Below, piece by piece: positions 23,914 to 32,387 of a stretch of DNA of 64,000 bases; position 1 is the stretch's first letter, and every line of letters starts with the position of its first letter. The translations under genes and the position numbers were made by a program. Source of the stretch: Paractinoplanes pyxinae (GTDB taxonomy: Bacteria > Actinomycetota > Actinomycetes > Mycobacteriales > Micromonosporaceae); contig NZ_JAPNTZ010000016.1 in NCBI RefSeq assembly GCF_026626335.1, positions 124,001 through 188,000 on the forward strand. Reading direction: 5' to 3'. The notes under the pieces are model-generated. The model was not told the DNA's origin. It did not search any database and was given only the letters and a program-made list of their open reading frames with translations.

Positions 23914-24581
23914 GCGGGCACCGGAACCAATCCGGTCGACCGCCAGACCACGCCGCGGCGCTCGTACTCGAACAGTCGCTCGACGGCATGCGCGATCCGC
24001 GGGCCGAAGCTGCGCTCGAGCAGGTACAGGCCAAGGTCGAGCCCGGACGTGACGCCGCCCGCGCTGACCAGGTTGCCATCGTCGACAACCCGGGCATCAA
24101 CCGTGTGCACTCCGGTGGCGTCGAGCACGTCCATCCCCTGAACGTGGGTGACGGCTGTCCGGCCCTCGAGGATCCCGGCCATCGCCAAGGCCAGGGAGCC
24201 GCCGCAGACGGTGGCCACCGTGACGCCGTCCGCCTGCAAGGCGGCGGCGATCAGGCCGGGCAGCCCGGTCTCGCCCACCCGGGCCAGCAGCACGGGAATG
24301 GTGTCGACCACGTCGGGATCGCCGGCGATCGGGCCGGACGCCCCGGGCACAACGATGAACCCGGGCAACGCCGGATCGAGCCGGGCCGAGGCCTCCAAGG
24401 CAAGACCGTGGGTGCCTCCGACAACCCGGCGGGCCCCTTCGGCCGAAACCAGCCGCACCGAAAGCTGTCCGCCGGTGGCGTCGCCGCCGGCCGCGAACAC
24501 CTCGAACGGGGCGACGACATCCAAGGGATCGAACCCGTCGAACAAGACGATTTGTACCACCAGGGGCGATTCGTTGATCAC
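23910..24581 (-). CDS. DJ-1/PfpI-family protein
   Basis: A 223-residue class I glutamine-amidotransferase-like protein. The first strand and helix (VQIVLFDGFDPLDVVAPFEVF) and the nucleophile elbow TVCGGSLALA, with the reactive Cys, are typical of the DJ-1/PfpI group seen in isonitrile hydratases and in the N-terminal half of AraC-like GlxA regulators. No AraC DNA-binding domain follows, so it is a stand-alone enzyme. It starts at GTG and is followed with a 4-base overlap by the small beta-rich protein gene. Confidence 0.85.
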   Translation of the reverse strand: MINESPLVVQIVLFDGFDPLDVVAPFEVFAAGGDATGGQLSVRLVSAEGARRVVGGTHGLALEASARLDPALPGFIVVPGASGPIAGDPDVVDTIPVLLARVGETGLPGLIAAALQADGVTVATVCGGSLALAMAGILEGRTAVTHVQGMDVLDATGVHTVDARVVDDGNLVSAGGVTSGLDLGLYLLERSFGPRIAHAVERLFEYERRGVVWRSTGLVPVPA

Positions 24582-24719
24582 CTCTTGAACCTACGAGGCA
24601 TTCCTGGACCGGTGCCGTGGCAGAAAAGCCAAGTGACGCCGGAATCTCGCCAAGCCGGTGCCGCCGGCCGCCGCGTCAGCACCGGCGCACTCGTCGTGGG
24701 CGATGGCGAAGGGCGGCGG

Positions 24720-26804
24720 TCAATGTTCCGCAGTTGCGAGCACGACCACGACCGACAGAGGCGCCGGCGGCGGGCCGGTCAATCCCGTGTCGCCCAGGAC
24801 TTCCCCGCTCAAAGGCACAGTGGGAACGTCGTAATCGGGCCAGCCGGCCGGGTCGATCCGCCGGATCGTGTAGCGAGCCGGGCGAGAGAGCCCGGGCAGG
24901 CGGAACCGGGGCGGCTCGTGCGCCAGCTCGTCGAGCTGGGCGTAGGCCATGATGGCGGACGACCGATCGTGCGCTACCACCCCGTACACCCAAGCGTCTT
25001 CGACGGCAGTGTCGAGCCGCACCGTCCGACCGGCGTGCAGGAGCGCGCGATGGATCCGGTAGACGTCGATCCAGCGGGCGAGGGTGGTCAGGTCGTCGTC
25101 GGTGGCGGCGGTGAGGTCCCATTCGATGCCGAAGTGGCCGAACAGGGCGGTGGCGGCGCGGAAGTCCAGCGGCAGGGTTCGCCGGGTCTGGTGTGAGCGG
25201 GGTGAGCTGACGTGCGCTCCGAGGTATTCAGGCGGCACCAGCTGGGTGGTCCACCGCTGGATGGCCTGGCGGGCCAGCGCGTCGTTCTGGTCGGAGGTCC
25301 ACACCCGCTCGGCCCTTTGCAGCACCTCGAGGTCGATGCGCCCGCCGCCGGAAGCGCAGCTCTCCCATTCGACGTGCGGGAAGCGGGATCGCAGCTCGTC
25401 CAGGAGCCGGTAGAACGCCTTGGTCTGGGCGTGAATGCCGGGCCGGCCGTCGACCACTCCGGAGCCGCCGTCGACGGCGTCACGGTTGTGGTCCCATTTC
25501 ACGTAGTCGACCGCGGCATCGCGCAGGACGGCGCTCATCTGCTCGAGGACATGCGCGTAGGCGCCGGGCTGGGCCAGGTCGAGGATCTGCTGGTGCCGTT
25601 CCTCGGGCGGGGTCCGGCCGGCGGAGGCCAGGATCCAGTCCGGGTGCGCGCGGAACAGGTCGGAGTCGGGGTTGACCATCTCCGGCTCGAACCACAAGCC
25701 GAACTGCATTCCCCGACCGTGCACGTGCTCGGCGATCGGCCTCAGGCCGTCCGGCCAGATCTGCGGCGCGACGATCCAGTCGCCGAGCCCCGCCCGGTCG
25801 TGACGGCGGCCGCCGAACCAGCCGTCGTCGAGCACGAAGCGCTCCACGCCGATGCGCGCCGCCCGATCGGCCAGCTCTTGCAGCACGGGCAGGCGATGGT
25901 CGAAGTACACCGCCTCCCAGACGTTCAGGGTCACCGGCCGCGGGGTTGCCGGGTGCGCGGGCACCGAGCGCAGGTATTCGTGGAAACGGGCGGCGAGCCC
26001 GTCGAGACCGTCGCCGGTCGCGCCGACGTACACCCAGGGGGTGGTGTAGCCGGTGCCCGGCGCGAGCGTGATCTCGCCCGGCAGCAGCAGCTCTCCCCCG
26101 CCCAGCGAGGTGACCGTGGGGCTGTTCTTACCGAGCGGAATGCGTTCGAGCCGGTGTACGTGATTGCCGCTCCATCCGACGTGGACACCCCAGATTTCCC
26201 CGTACGCGAATCCGAAGCCGGGCGTCCCGGCGGTGAGCACAGTGGCCGCGTCGAAGCCGGTCTTGCCGCGACGGTTCTCGCGCAGCCAGAGCCCGTCGGT
26301 GACAACCCGGCGCTGCGGGGTTCGTTCGCGGGCCCATCGCCCGGTGAAGTCGAGCGATTCGACGGCCCGGTCGGGCACGGGCACGACGATGTCGAGCGCC
26401 TCGAGCTGATAGCCGGTCGTCCCTTCGTTGGTCAGCGTGTGCCGCAGGCGAAGCAGGCCGCCGGGCACCGCCTCGATGTCGGTCCGCAGCGTCAGCTCGG
26501 CCTGCTTGTCGGCGGCATCGACCGTGGCCCGCTGCGGGGTGGCTGAGATCGCCGTCGGCACGAATTGCGGTGACCACGCGCCGGGTTCGCCGGCGCCGCG
26601 ATGGCCGGTCAGACCCGGGCGCCCGTACCAGGTGCGGGAGCTCTCGGGCAGCAGCGGTACGCCGTCCGGCTGCAGGGCGGCGTGGTCGGCCGCGACGGTC
26701 GCCGGGCCGACCACGCCGCACCACACCACGGCCGGCAACCGGTCGGGGCGCTCGACCAGCACGAGGCCGGTGCCGCCGGGCACCCCGATCAGATGTGCGC
26801 CCAT
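24720..26804 (-). CDS. GH36 alpha-galactosidase
   Basis: A 694-residue intracellular alpha-galactosidase. An N-terminal beta-sandwich (to about residue 290) is followed by the TIM barrel with NVWEAVYFDH, FVLDDGWFGGR, FGLWFEPEMVNPDSDL, VDYVKWDHNR (nucleophile Asp), SCASGGGRIDLEVL and the acid/base region WTSDQNDA. It has no signal peptide, in keeping with import of oligosaccharides by the neighbouring transporter. Its ATG overlaps the stop of the second permease gene (TGATG). It is the last gene of the operon repressed from the ROK operator. Confidence 0.93.
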   Translation of the reverse strand: MGAHLIGVPGGTGLVLVERPDRLPAVVWCGVVGPATVAADHAALQPDGVPLLPESSRTWYGRPGLTGHRGAGEPGAWSPQFVPTAISATPQRATVDAADKQAELTLRTDIEAVPGGLLRLRHTLTNEGTTGYQLEALDIVVPVPDRAVESLDFTGRWARERTPQRRVVTDGLWLRENRRGKTGFDAATVLTAGTPGFGFAYGEIWGVHVGWSGNHVHRLERIPLGKNSPTVTSLGGGELLLPGEITLAPGTGYTTPWVYVGATGDGLDGLAARFHEYLRSVPAHPATPRPVTLNVWEAVYFDHRLPVLQELADRAARIGVERFVLDDGWFGGRRHDRAGLGDWIVAPQIWPDGLRPIAEHVHGRGMQFGLWFEPEMVNPDSDLFRAHPDWILASAGRTPPEERHQQILDLAQPGAYAHVLEQMSAVLRDAAVDYVKWDHNRDAVDGGSGVVDGRPGIHAQTKAFYRLLDELRSRFPHVEWESCASGGGRIDLEVLQRAERVWTSDQNDALARQAIQRWTTQLVPPEYLGAHVSSPRSHQTRRTLPLDFRAATALFGHFGIEWDLTAATDDDLTTLARWIDVYRIHRALLHAGRTVRLDTAVEDAWVYGVVAHDRSSAIMAYAQLDELAHEPPRFRLPGLSRPARYTIRRIDPAGWPDYDVPTVPLSGEVLGDTGLTGPPPAPLSVVVVLATAEH

Positions 26805-27697
26805 CACTTCACCGCACCCCGGGTGACACCGGAGATGACCCAGCGCTGCGCGAAAACGTACACAATGAGCAGTGGCGCCATGGCCATGAGGTAGCTGGCG
26901 AAAGCGGCCGGATAATTGGTCTGGAACTGGCTCTGGAACACGTATTGCACCAGGGGCAGGGTCGCCGATCCGGGGTCGGAGAGAATGACCAGCGGCAGCA
27001 GGAAGTCGTTCCACGCCCACAGGCAGGTCAGGATGCCGACGGTGGCGTTCATCGGGGCCAGCAACGGGAAGATGACCCGCCAGAAGATCGCCCAGGTGGA
27101 CGCGCCGTCGATAGCGGCGGCTTCCTCCAGCGCTTGCGGAATGCTGTTGATGTACGCCGTGAAGATGAAGATGTTGAAGGCGAGCCCGTACACCACGTAC
27201 AGCAGAATCAAGCCGACCCGGTTGTCCAGGTTGAGAATGGCCGTCTCCTTGGCCACCGGCAGCATGATGATGGGGAACGGCACGAACAGGGCCGAGACGA
27301 AATAGAAGTAGAGGCCTTTGAACAGGCGCCGCTTCATGTTGCGGGCGATGGCGTACGCGACCATCGAGTTGGTCAGCAGGGTCAGCACGACCGCCCCGAC
27401 CGTGATGACGGCGCTGTTGAGGGCGGTCGTGGGGAAGTCGGTCAGCCGCCACGCGTCGGCGAAATTGCTCCACCGGACCTCGCCGGGCAGGCCGAATCCT
27501 GTACCGCCCAATTGGTCCGTGGTCTTGAGCGCGGTGACGACGGCGAAGTACAACGGGATGGCGATGGTCAGCGCGAGCACGATGAGCAGCGCGGTGAGCC
27601 ACCAGTTGACGCCGGGGCCGGTGCGGCGCTGCCGACGGGGCCGGCGCTCCGCGGCGCGCCCGGCCAGGGTTCCGGTTTCACTGGCTGCAGTGGACAT
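26804..27697 (-). CDS. Sugar ABC transporter permease (MalG type)
   Basis: A 297-residue inner-membrane permease with six predicted helices and the EAA loop EEAAAIDGASTWAIFWRVI that docks the ATPase. It pairs with the upstream MalF-type permease; both junctions in this operon use overlapping TGATG codons. Transport of alpha-galactosides (raffinose/melibiose type) is inferred from the GH36 gene. Confidence 0.92.
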   Translation of the reverse strand: MSTAASETGTLAGRAAERRPRRQRRTGPGVNWWLTALLIVLALTIAIPLYFAVVTALKTTDQLGGTGFGLPGEVRWSNFADAWRLTDFPTTALNSAVITVGAVVLTLLTNSMVAYAIARNMKRRLFKGLYFYFVSALFVPFPIIMLPVAKETAILNLDNRVGLILLYVVYGLAFNIFIFTAYINSIPQALEEAAAIDGASTWAIFWRVIFPLLAPMNATVGILTCLWAWNDFLLPLVILSDPGSATLPLVQYVFQSQFQTNYPAAFASYLMAMAPLLIVYVFAQRWVISGVTRGAVK

Positions 27698-28635
27698 CAG
27701 ACCTCTACCTCCCGGCGCCGCAGCACCCGCAGCTGCACGATGGAGAACCCGACGATGACGATGAAGAAGATGACCGAGTTGGCGCTCTGGTAGCCGTACT
27801 CGCCGCCCTGGAAGCCGCCCTTGTAGATGAGCAGCGCGACCGATTCGGTGTCCGTGCCCGGGCCGCCGCCGGTGAGCGCGACGATGTGGTCGAAGATCTG
27901 CAGGAAGCCCTTGAGCGACAGCACCATGTTGATGGTGAAGAAGCCCGCGATCATCGGGAACGTGATGCTGCGGAACTGCCGCCAGGCCGACGCGCCGTCG
28001 AGGTTGGCTGCCTCGTACATCTCGGTCGGAACGGTCTGCAGGCCGGCCAGGTAGATGATGATGTTGAAGGCGGCGGACTGCCATACGGCCAGGATCACGA
28101 TGGCGATCCAGGCCGTGCTCGCCTTGGTCAGCAGCGAGGTCGACAGCGCGTCGATGCCGAGCTTCTCGCCCAGCGCGGGCAGCGAGTTCGAGAACAGGTA
28201 GTTGAAGATGTAGCCGACGACCAGGATGGCCAGCACGTTCGGGATGAAATAGATGCCGCGCAGGCCGTTCTTGAACTTGATCCGGCCGTTGAGCCCGATG
28301 GCGATGGCGAGCGACACGATGTTCACCAGAATCGTGGCCACCGCGGCGATGAGGAACGTGAACCAGTACGCGTGCAGTACGCGCGGGTCGGTGAACAAGG
28401 CGATGTAGTTGCGCAGGCCGACGAAGTTCGCCGGGCCGTAGCCGGGCGAGTCGGTGAAGCTGTAGTAGACGCCCTGCAGCACCGGAATCGTGTGGAAGAT
28501 GAAGAACAGCAGGAACGCCGGCAGCACCATGATGTAGAAGGCGCCGGCCAGTCGCACTCCTCGCTTGGACGGTGCTTCGGCGTGACCGGCGCGTCCCTTG
28601 GCCGCGCTCTCGGTGCGTTCGGTCTGAGTGGTCAT
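27697..28635 (-). CDS. Sugar ABC transporter permease (MalF type)
   Basis: A 312-residue permease with a cytoplasmic charged N-terminus, six helices and the EAA loop YEAANLDGASAWRQFRSI. Its ATG overlaps the stop of the binding-protein gene (ATGA). No ATPase gene is present in the operon; actinobacteria usually share one MsiK-type ATPase among such importers. Confidence 0.92.
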   Translation of the reverse strand: MTTQTERTESAAKGRAGHAEAPSKRGVRLAGAFYIMVLPAFLLFFIFHTIPVLQGVYYSFTDSPGYGPANFVGLRNYIALFTDPRVLHAYWFTFLIAAVATILVNIVSLAIAIGLNGRIKFKNGLRGIYFIPNVLAILVVGYIFNYLFSNSLPALGEKLGIDALSTSLLTKASTAWIAIVILAVWQSAAFNIIIYLAGLQTVPTEMYEAANLDGASAWRQFRSITFPMIAGFFTINMVLSLKGFLQIFDHIVALTGGGPGTDTESVALLIYKGGFQGGEYGYQSANSVIFFIVIVGFSIVQLRVLRRREVEV

Positions 28636-29906
28636 GACGCGATCACCGCCCCCAGGCCCCAGGTGCGCCGCTTGGCCACCTTGTCCCAGTCGGAGTCGAG
28701 TTTGCGCAGGAAGGTGTCCTCGCCGCCGCCGATCAGGAACTCCTGCAGCAGCGCGCTGAGCGGAATGGCCTGGATGAACTGGTGGTCGGTGAAGCCGACG
28801 ATGCGGCCCGATTCGATGAAGCTCTGCACGCCCGACAGAGCCGGGTCGTCGTTGCTGAGGCCCTTGAGGGTGGGGATGGCGACCTGTGCCTTGCAGTAGT
28901 CCTGCATCACCTTCTCGCCCATGAGGAAGTCGATGAATTTGCCCGACTCGGCGGGATGGGCGCCGTCACGGGAGGCGGTGATGACCACGTCGACGCCGCT
29001 GACCAAGGTGGTCTTGGCCGGGTCGTTGGTGGCCGGCAGGGCCATGCTGCCGATCGTGAACCCGGGTTTGCCGTTGCGGATCTGCGGTACGGCGTAGCTG
29101 CCCAGCAGCAGCATCGCCGACTCTCCGCGGGCGAAGGCGGCGGTGCCGTCCTCGTAGCCCTTCGACAGGGGGTCGGGCTGGGTGTACTTGTACAGCTGGG
29201 CCAGTTCGTCGGCGGTCGAGCGCCACCCGTCCGCGAAGGTCGTCGCACCCTCGAAGCGCTGCTGGAAGAAATCGGCCGGCTGCAGCTGGGCCGAGAGAGG
29301 GGCGAGCGGCGACTGGGCGGTCCAGGCGTCGGCGAGCATGCCGTAGAACGGGGTGATGCCGGCCGCCTTGAACTTCTCGGCCGCCGCGATCAGCTCGTCG
29401 AAGGTGGTGGGAACCTCGACGCCGTTCTGCTTGAACAACTCCTCGTTGTAGAGCAGCCCACTGGCGTTGGCGGCGAACGGCACGCCGTTGACCTCGCCCT
29501 TCGAGCCGGCGCCGAGGTTGCCGATGACCGACAGGTAGGCCGGGTTGACGTTGCCGAGCACCGGATCGTCGCGGAAGTCGCGGAAGATCCGGGCACTCGC
29601 GAACTCGCCGAAGGTGCCGTTGGCGTTGAGCGTCATGACGTCCGGGACGTCGTTCTTGACCAACCGGGTCCGCAACGCGGTCTCCGGGTCGGCCGGGTTG
29701 TCGACGACCACCCGGATGTCCGGGTTGGCCTGCTCGAACTGGGCCGCCAGCTGCTGGAAGTACTGCTGCGCCTCCGGCTTGAACTGGAAGAACGTGATGG
29801 TGGTGCGGCTGTCCGCGGAGCATCCGGTTAGCACCAGGCCGGCCAACAGGACGACGATCGTGAAGAGGGAACGGCTTCGCAAGGCCGTTGGTGGACGTGG
29901 TGGCAC
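28632..29906 (-). CDS. Sugar-binding lipoprotein of the ABC importer
   Basis: A 424-residue family-1 extracellular solute-binding protein. The GTG start follows GGAGGGT, and the lipoprotein signal ends in the lipobox LTGC near residue 29. Typical segments are ITFFQFKPEAQQYFQQL, DVPDVMTLNANGTFGE, GVPFAANASGLLYNEELF and AMLLLGSYAVPQI. It captures the sugar outside the membrane and delivers it to the two permeases. First gene of the operon, divergent from the ROK repressor across 99 bases. Confidence 0.93.
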   Translation of the reverse strand: MPPRPPTALRSRSLFTIVVLLAGLVLTGCSADSRTTITFFQFKPEAQQYFQQLAAQFEQANPDIRVVVDNPADPETALRTRLVKNDVPDVMTLNANGTFGEFASARIFRDFRDDPVLGNVNPAYLSVIGNLGAGSKGEVNGVPFAANASGLLYNEELFKQNGVEVPTTFDELIAAAEKFKAAGITPFYGMLADAWTAQSPLAPLSAQLQPADFFQQRFEGATTFADGWRSTADELAQLYKYTQPDPLSKGYEDGTAAFARGESAMLLLGSYAVPQIRNGKPGFTIGSMALPATNDPAKTTLVSGVDVVITASRDGAHPAESGKFIDFLMGEKVMQDYCKAQVAIPTLKGLSNDDPALSGVQSFIESGRIVGFTDHQFIQAIPLSALLQEFLIGGGEDTFLRKLDSDWDKVAKRRTWGLGAVIAS

Positions 29907-29935
29907 GACGACCCTCCAACATCATTACAGCTTTG

Positions 29936-29960
29936 TTAATTTCATTCAGGTTGAAACTAA
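29936..29960. promoter_or_regulatory. Palindromic operator for the ROK repressor
   Basis: TTAATTTCA and TGAAACTAA form inverted half-sites (8 of 9 bases matching) separated by 7 bases in the divergent region between the binding-protein gene and the ROK gene. It lies in an AT-rich island unlike the surroundings, at the position expected for both promoters. Confidence 0.65.
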
Positions 29961-30005
29961 CGACCGACTGAGCCATAGGCAAGAGTCGTTTCGTAACCTT
30001 GGTTG

Positions 30006-31160
30006 ATGACCTCCACCGGCACGACGACGGTCGGCCGCCTGTCCACCGGCGCGCTGGCGGTCACCCGGCACCTGCTGGTCCACGGCCCCGCCACCCGCGG
30101 CGACCTCGGCGACCACCTGCAGCTGTCGGCCGCCTCGATGTCCCGCCTGGCCCGCGCCCTGGTCGAGGAAGGGATCGTGACCGAGCGGACCACCCCGGAA
30201 CCCGGCGTCGGCCGCCCCCGCCAGGTGCTGTCGGTCGTCCCCGGCGCGCGCCACGTCATCGGCTGCAAACTGACCGAGGACAAGGCGTACGGCGTGGTCT
30301 GCAACATGCTCGGCGAGATCAAGACCTCGGCGACCGTGGCGCTGCCCGACCATCCCGCCGGCGCAGAGGTTCCCGTCGCGGCGACCGTCAAGGTGCTGAC
30401 GCAGCTGGTGACCCGGCTGCGCCGCAAGGTGCCCTCGCTCGACGGTATCGGCGTCTCGCTCGGCGGCGTCGTCCTGGACGGATCAGTCGTCCACGAAGGC
30501 ACGTTCCTCGGGTGGCGCGACGTCGACCTGGCCGGCCACCTCAGTGAACGCACGGGCGTGCCCGTCGTCGTCACCAACGACGTCACCGCGCTCGCCCGCG
30601 AACAGCTCTGGTTCGGCGCCGGGCGCACCCACACGACGTTCGGCATCATCACCGTGGGCGCGGGCCTCGGCTTCGGCGTCGTCCGCGAGGGCGTCGTGGT
30701 CGACCAGCTGATCGACAACGGCCATCTGCTCGCCCACTCCCCCGTCGACCCCCGCGGTCCCCGCTGCCAGCTGGGCCACCCGGGCTGCGTGGCGGCCTAC
30801 CTCAACCGCACCGACATCGAACGCCGCGCCGCCACCACCCTCGACGACCTGACCCGCCGCCGGACCGCCGGCGACGAACGGGCCACCACCCTGCTCGACG
30901 AGGCCGCCCGCGCCCTCGGGCACCTGGCCGCCACCTTCGCCGGCGCCCTCCAGACCGACCGCATCGTCCTGGCCGGCGAAGACATTGCAGCGATCGCCGG
31001 CTCCCCCGCCATGAACGAGGTCATCACCGACCGCCTGCGCCCCGGCCCCCAGGAAACGCAACGCTGCACCCTCGACATCAGCGTCGCGCCCCTCACGTTC
31101 GAGGACTGGGCCCAAGGCGCCGCCGTCGCCGGCATCCAGAGCGTTCTGGGCGCCCCCTGA
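30006..31160 (+). CDS. ROK-family transcriptional repressor
   Basis: A 384-residue repressor. The N-terminal winged helix (residues about 18-70, ATRGDLGDHLQLSAASMSRLARALVEEGIV) is followed by a ROK sugar-kinase-like domain with VIGCKLTEDKAYGV, GVSLGGVVL and a zinc region CQLGHPGC in which one Cys of the usual CxCGxxGC is replaced. Such repressors release DNA on binding the imported sugar or its phosphate. ATG 30006 is chosen over the TTG three bases earlier. Divergent from, and very likely controlling, the alpha-galactoside operon. Confidence 0.9.
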   Translation: MTSTGTTTVGRLSTGALAVTRHLLVHGPATRGDLGDHLQLSAASMSRLARALVEEGIVTERTTPEPGVGRPRQVLSVVPGARHVIGCKLTEDKAYGVVCNMLGEIKTSATVALPDHPAGAEVPVAATVKVLTQLVTRLRRKVPSLDGIGVSLGGVVLDGSVVHEGTFLGWRDVDLAGHLSERTGVPVVVTNDVTALAREQLWFGAGRTHTTFGIITVGAGLGFGVVREGVVVDQLIDNGHLLAHSPVDPRGPRCQLGHPGCVAAYLNRTDIERRAATTLDDLTRRRTAGDERATTLLDEAARALGHLAATFAGALQTDRIVLAGEDIAAIAGSPAMNEVITDRLRPGPQETQRCTLDISVAPLTFEDWAQGAAVAGIQSVLGAP

Positions 31161-31246
31161 AGCCGACGAAACTACCGCACCGTGATCGGCTCACCTCACC
31201 AGTCTGGCACCTCACCGCCTTGGTCCACCCGACGTCCGCCCCGGAC

Positions 31247-31666
31247 TCAGTGTTGCGGCGGAGTGACGTCGACGATCCAGGTGACGCCGAAGCGGTCGGT
31301 GAGCATGCCGTAGAGCGGGGCGAACGGCGCCGGTCCGAGGGAGGTGAGGACGGTGGCGCCATCGGCGAGACCGTCCCACATGCGCCGGATTTCGGTGGCG
31401 TCGTCGCCGCGCAGGGCGAGGTAGTAGGCGTTCTCGCCCGCGTCGAAAGGCTTTGAGGGCTGTACGTCGTAGGCCATGACGCGGAAGCCGTTGGAGGCAA
31501 CGACCTGACCCCAAGCCACCTGGTCGGCCTGACCGGGGTCTTCGACGGCGTGGATGTCGGTGTAGGTGGCGATGGTGACCTCGCCGCGGAAGGCCTGGGC
31601 GTAGAAGTGGAGCATCTCGCGGGCCTGGCCGCGGGAGTTGATGTGGGCCGTGGTGGTGACGCTCAT
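31247..31666 (-). CDS. PhnB-like VOC/glyoxalase-fold protein
   Basis: A 139-residue member of the PhnB/3-demethylubiquinone-like branch of the vicinal-oxygen-chelate fold. Landmarks are REMLHFYAQAFRGEV, GFRVMAYDV, NAYYLALRGDD and a C-terminal GMLTDRFGVTWIVDV. Function of this branch is unclear; members bind small molecules or metals. It follows the TetR gene by 27 bases on the same strand and is probably co-transcribed. Confidence 0.85.
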   Translation of the reverse strand: MSVTTTAHINSRGQAREMLHFYAQAFRGEVTIATYTDIHAVEDPGQADQVAWGQVVASNGFRVMAYDVQPSKPFDAGENAYYLALRGDDATEIRRMWDGLADGATVLTSLGPAPFAPLYGMLTDRFGVTWIVDVTPPQH

Positions 31667-31693
31667 GGAATCTCCTTGGTCGGCCGGGCTTGT

Positions 31694-32314
31694 TCAGGGC
31701 TGGGCGCCGCGCATCGCGGGCAGCAGGATCGCGTCAATGAGGCCGATGGCGTACTCGGGCGTGATGGGCAGTTGCTGCACGGCGACCCTGCAGGTGCACA
31801 TGAGCGGGAGCATCTGGGCGAGTGTGTCGACGTCGACCGGGCCGTATTCCTTGCGATCGACCGCGCGCTGGATCAGGACGCGGTTGGCGTCGATCCACGG
31901 TTGCATGCCGCCGTCGGCCAGCACGGCGGCGATCCGCTCGTCCCGGCCGGCGATGGACTGCAGTCCGGAGATGGCCCGGACGCGACGCTCGGCCTCCTCG
32001 GAGGTGTCGGGCTGCATGAGTGCGATGCAGTCGCCGCGCAGACTGCCGGTGTCGGGTAACTGGTCCACGTCGACCCGCCCCGGGGCAAGCCGTCTGACCG
32101 CGTGCAGCACCAGGTCGATCTTCGTCGGCCACCTCCGGTAGACGGTGGCTCGGGCAGCGCCGGCACGCACCGCCACCATGTCGACGGTCATGCCGTCATA
32201 ACCGGTCTCGGCCAAAACGTCGAGAGCCGCCTCGAGGATCACCGCGTCACGCGAATGGTCTCGCCGACGTCCGCCTCTACCCGGTGCGGCAGTCGGCTCG
32301 GTTTGTTCAGCCAC
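31694..32314 (-). CDS. TetR-family transcriptional regulator
   Basis: A 206-residue repressor with a basic N-terminal tail, a helix-turn-helix (VDMVAVRAGAARATVYRRW) and the TetR_C-type domain common in actinobacteria (GRDERIAAVLADGG). It is divergent from the HTH_42 gene; a GATACG/CGTATC palindrome four bases upstream of its ATG is the likely operator. The downstream VOC gene would share its control. Confidence 0.88.
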   Translation of the reverse strand: MAEQTEPTAAPGRGGRRRDHSRDAVILEAALDVLAETGYDGMTVDMVAVRAGAARATVYRRWPTKIDLVLHAVRRLAPGRVDVDQLPDTGSLRGDCIALMQPDTSEEAERRVRAISGLQSIAGRDERIAAVLADGGMQPWIDANRVLIQRAVDRKEYGPVDVDTLAQMLPLMCTCRVAVQQLPITPEYAIGLIDAILLPAMRGAQP

Positions 32315-32317
32315 CCT

Positions 32318-32338
32318 GATACGATATCCATGCGTATC
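32318..32338. promoter_or_regulatory. TetR operator palindrome
   Basis: GATACG (32318-32323) and CGTATC (32333-32338) are perfect inverted half-sites with a 9-base spacer that itself contains GATATC. A further TATCG half-site follows at 32351. It lies between divergent tetR and HTH_42 genes. Confidence 0.65.
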
Positions 32339-32387
32339 GGATCAAACAAGTATCGAAACTGTGCCGTCTCAGAGTTGGAAGGTCGCG

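Noticed and set aside
25212..28899. Long plus-strand frames opposite the GH36 and permease genes
   Set aside because: They have no ribosome binding sites or domains and are shadows of the well-supported minus-strand operon.
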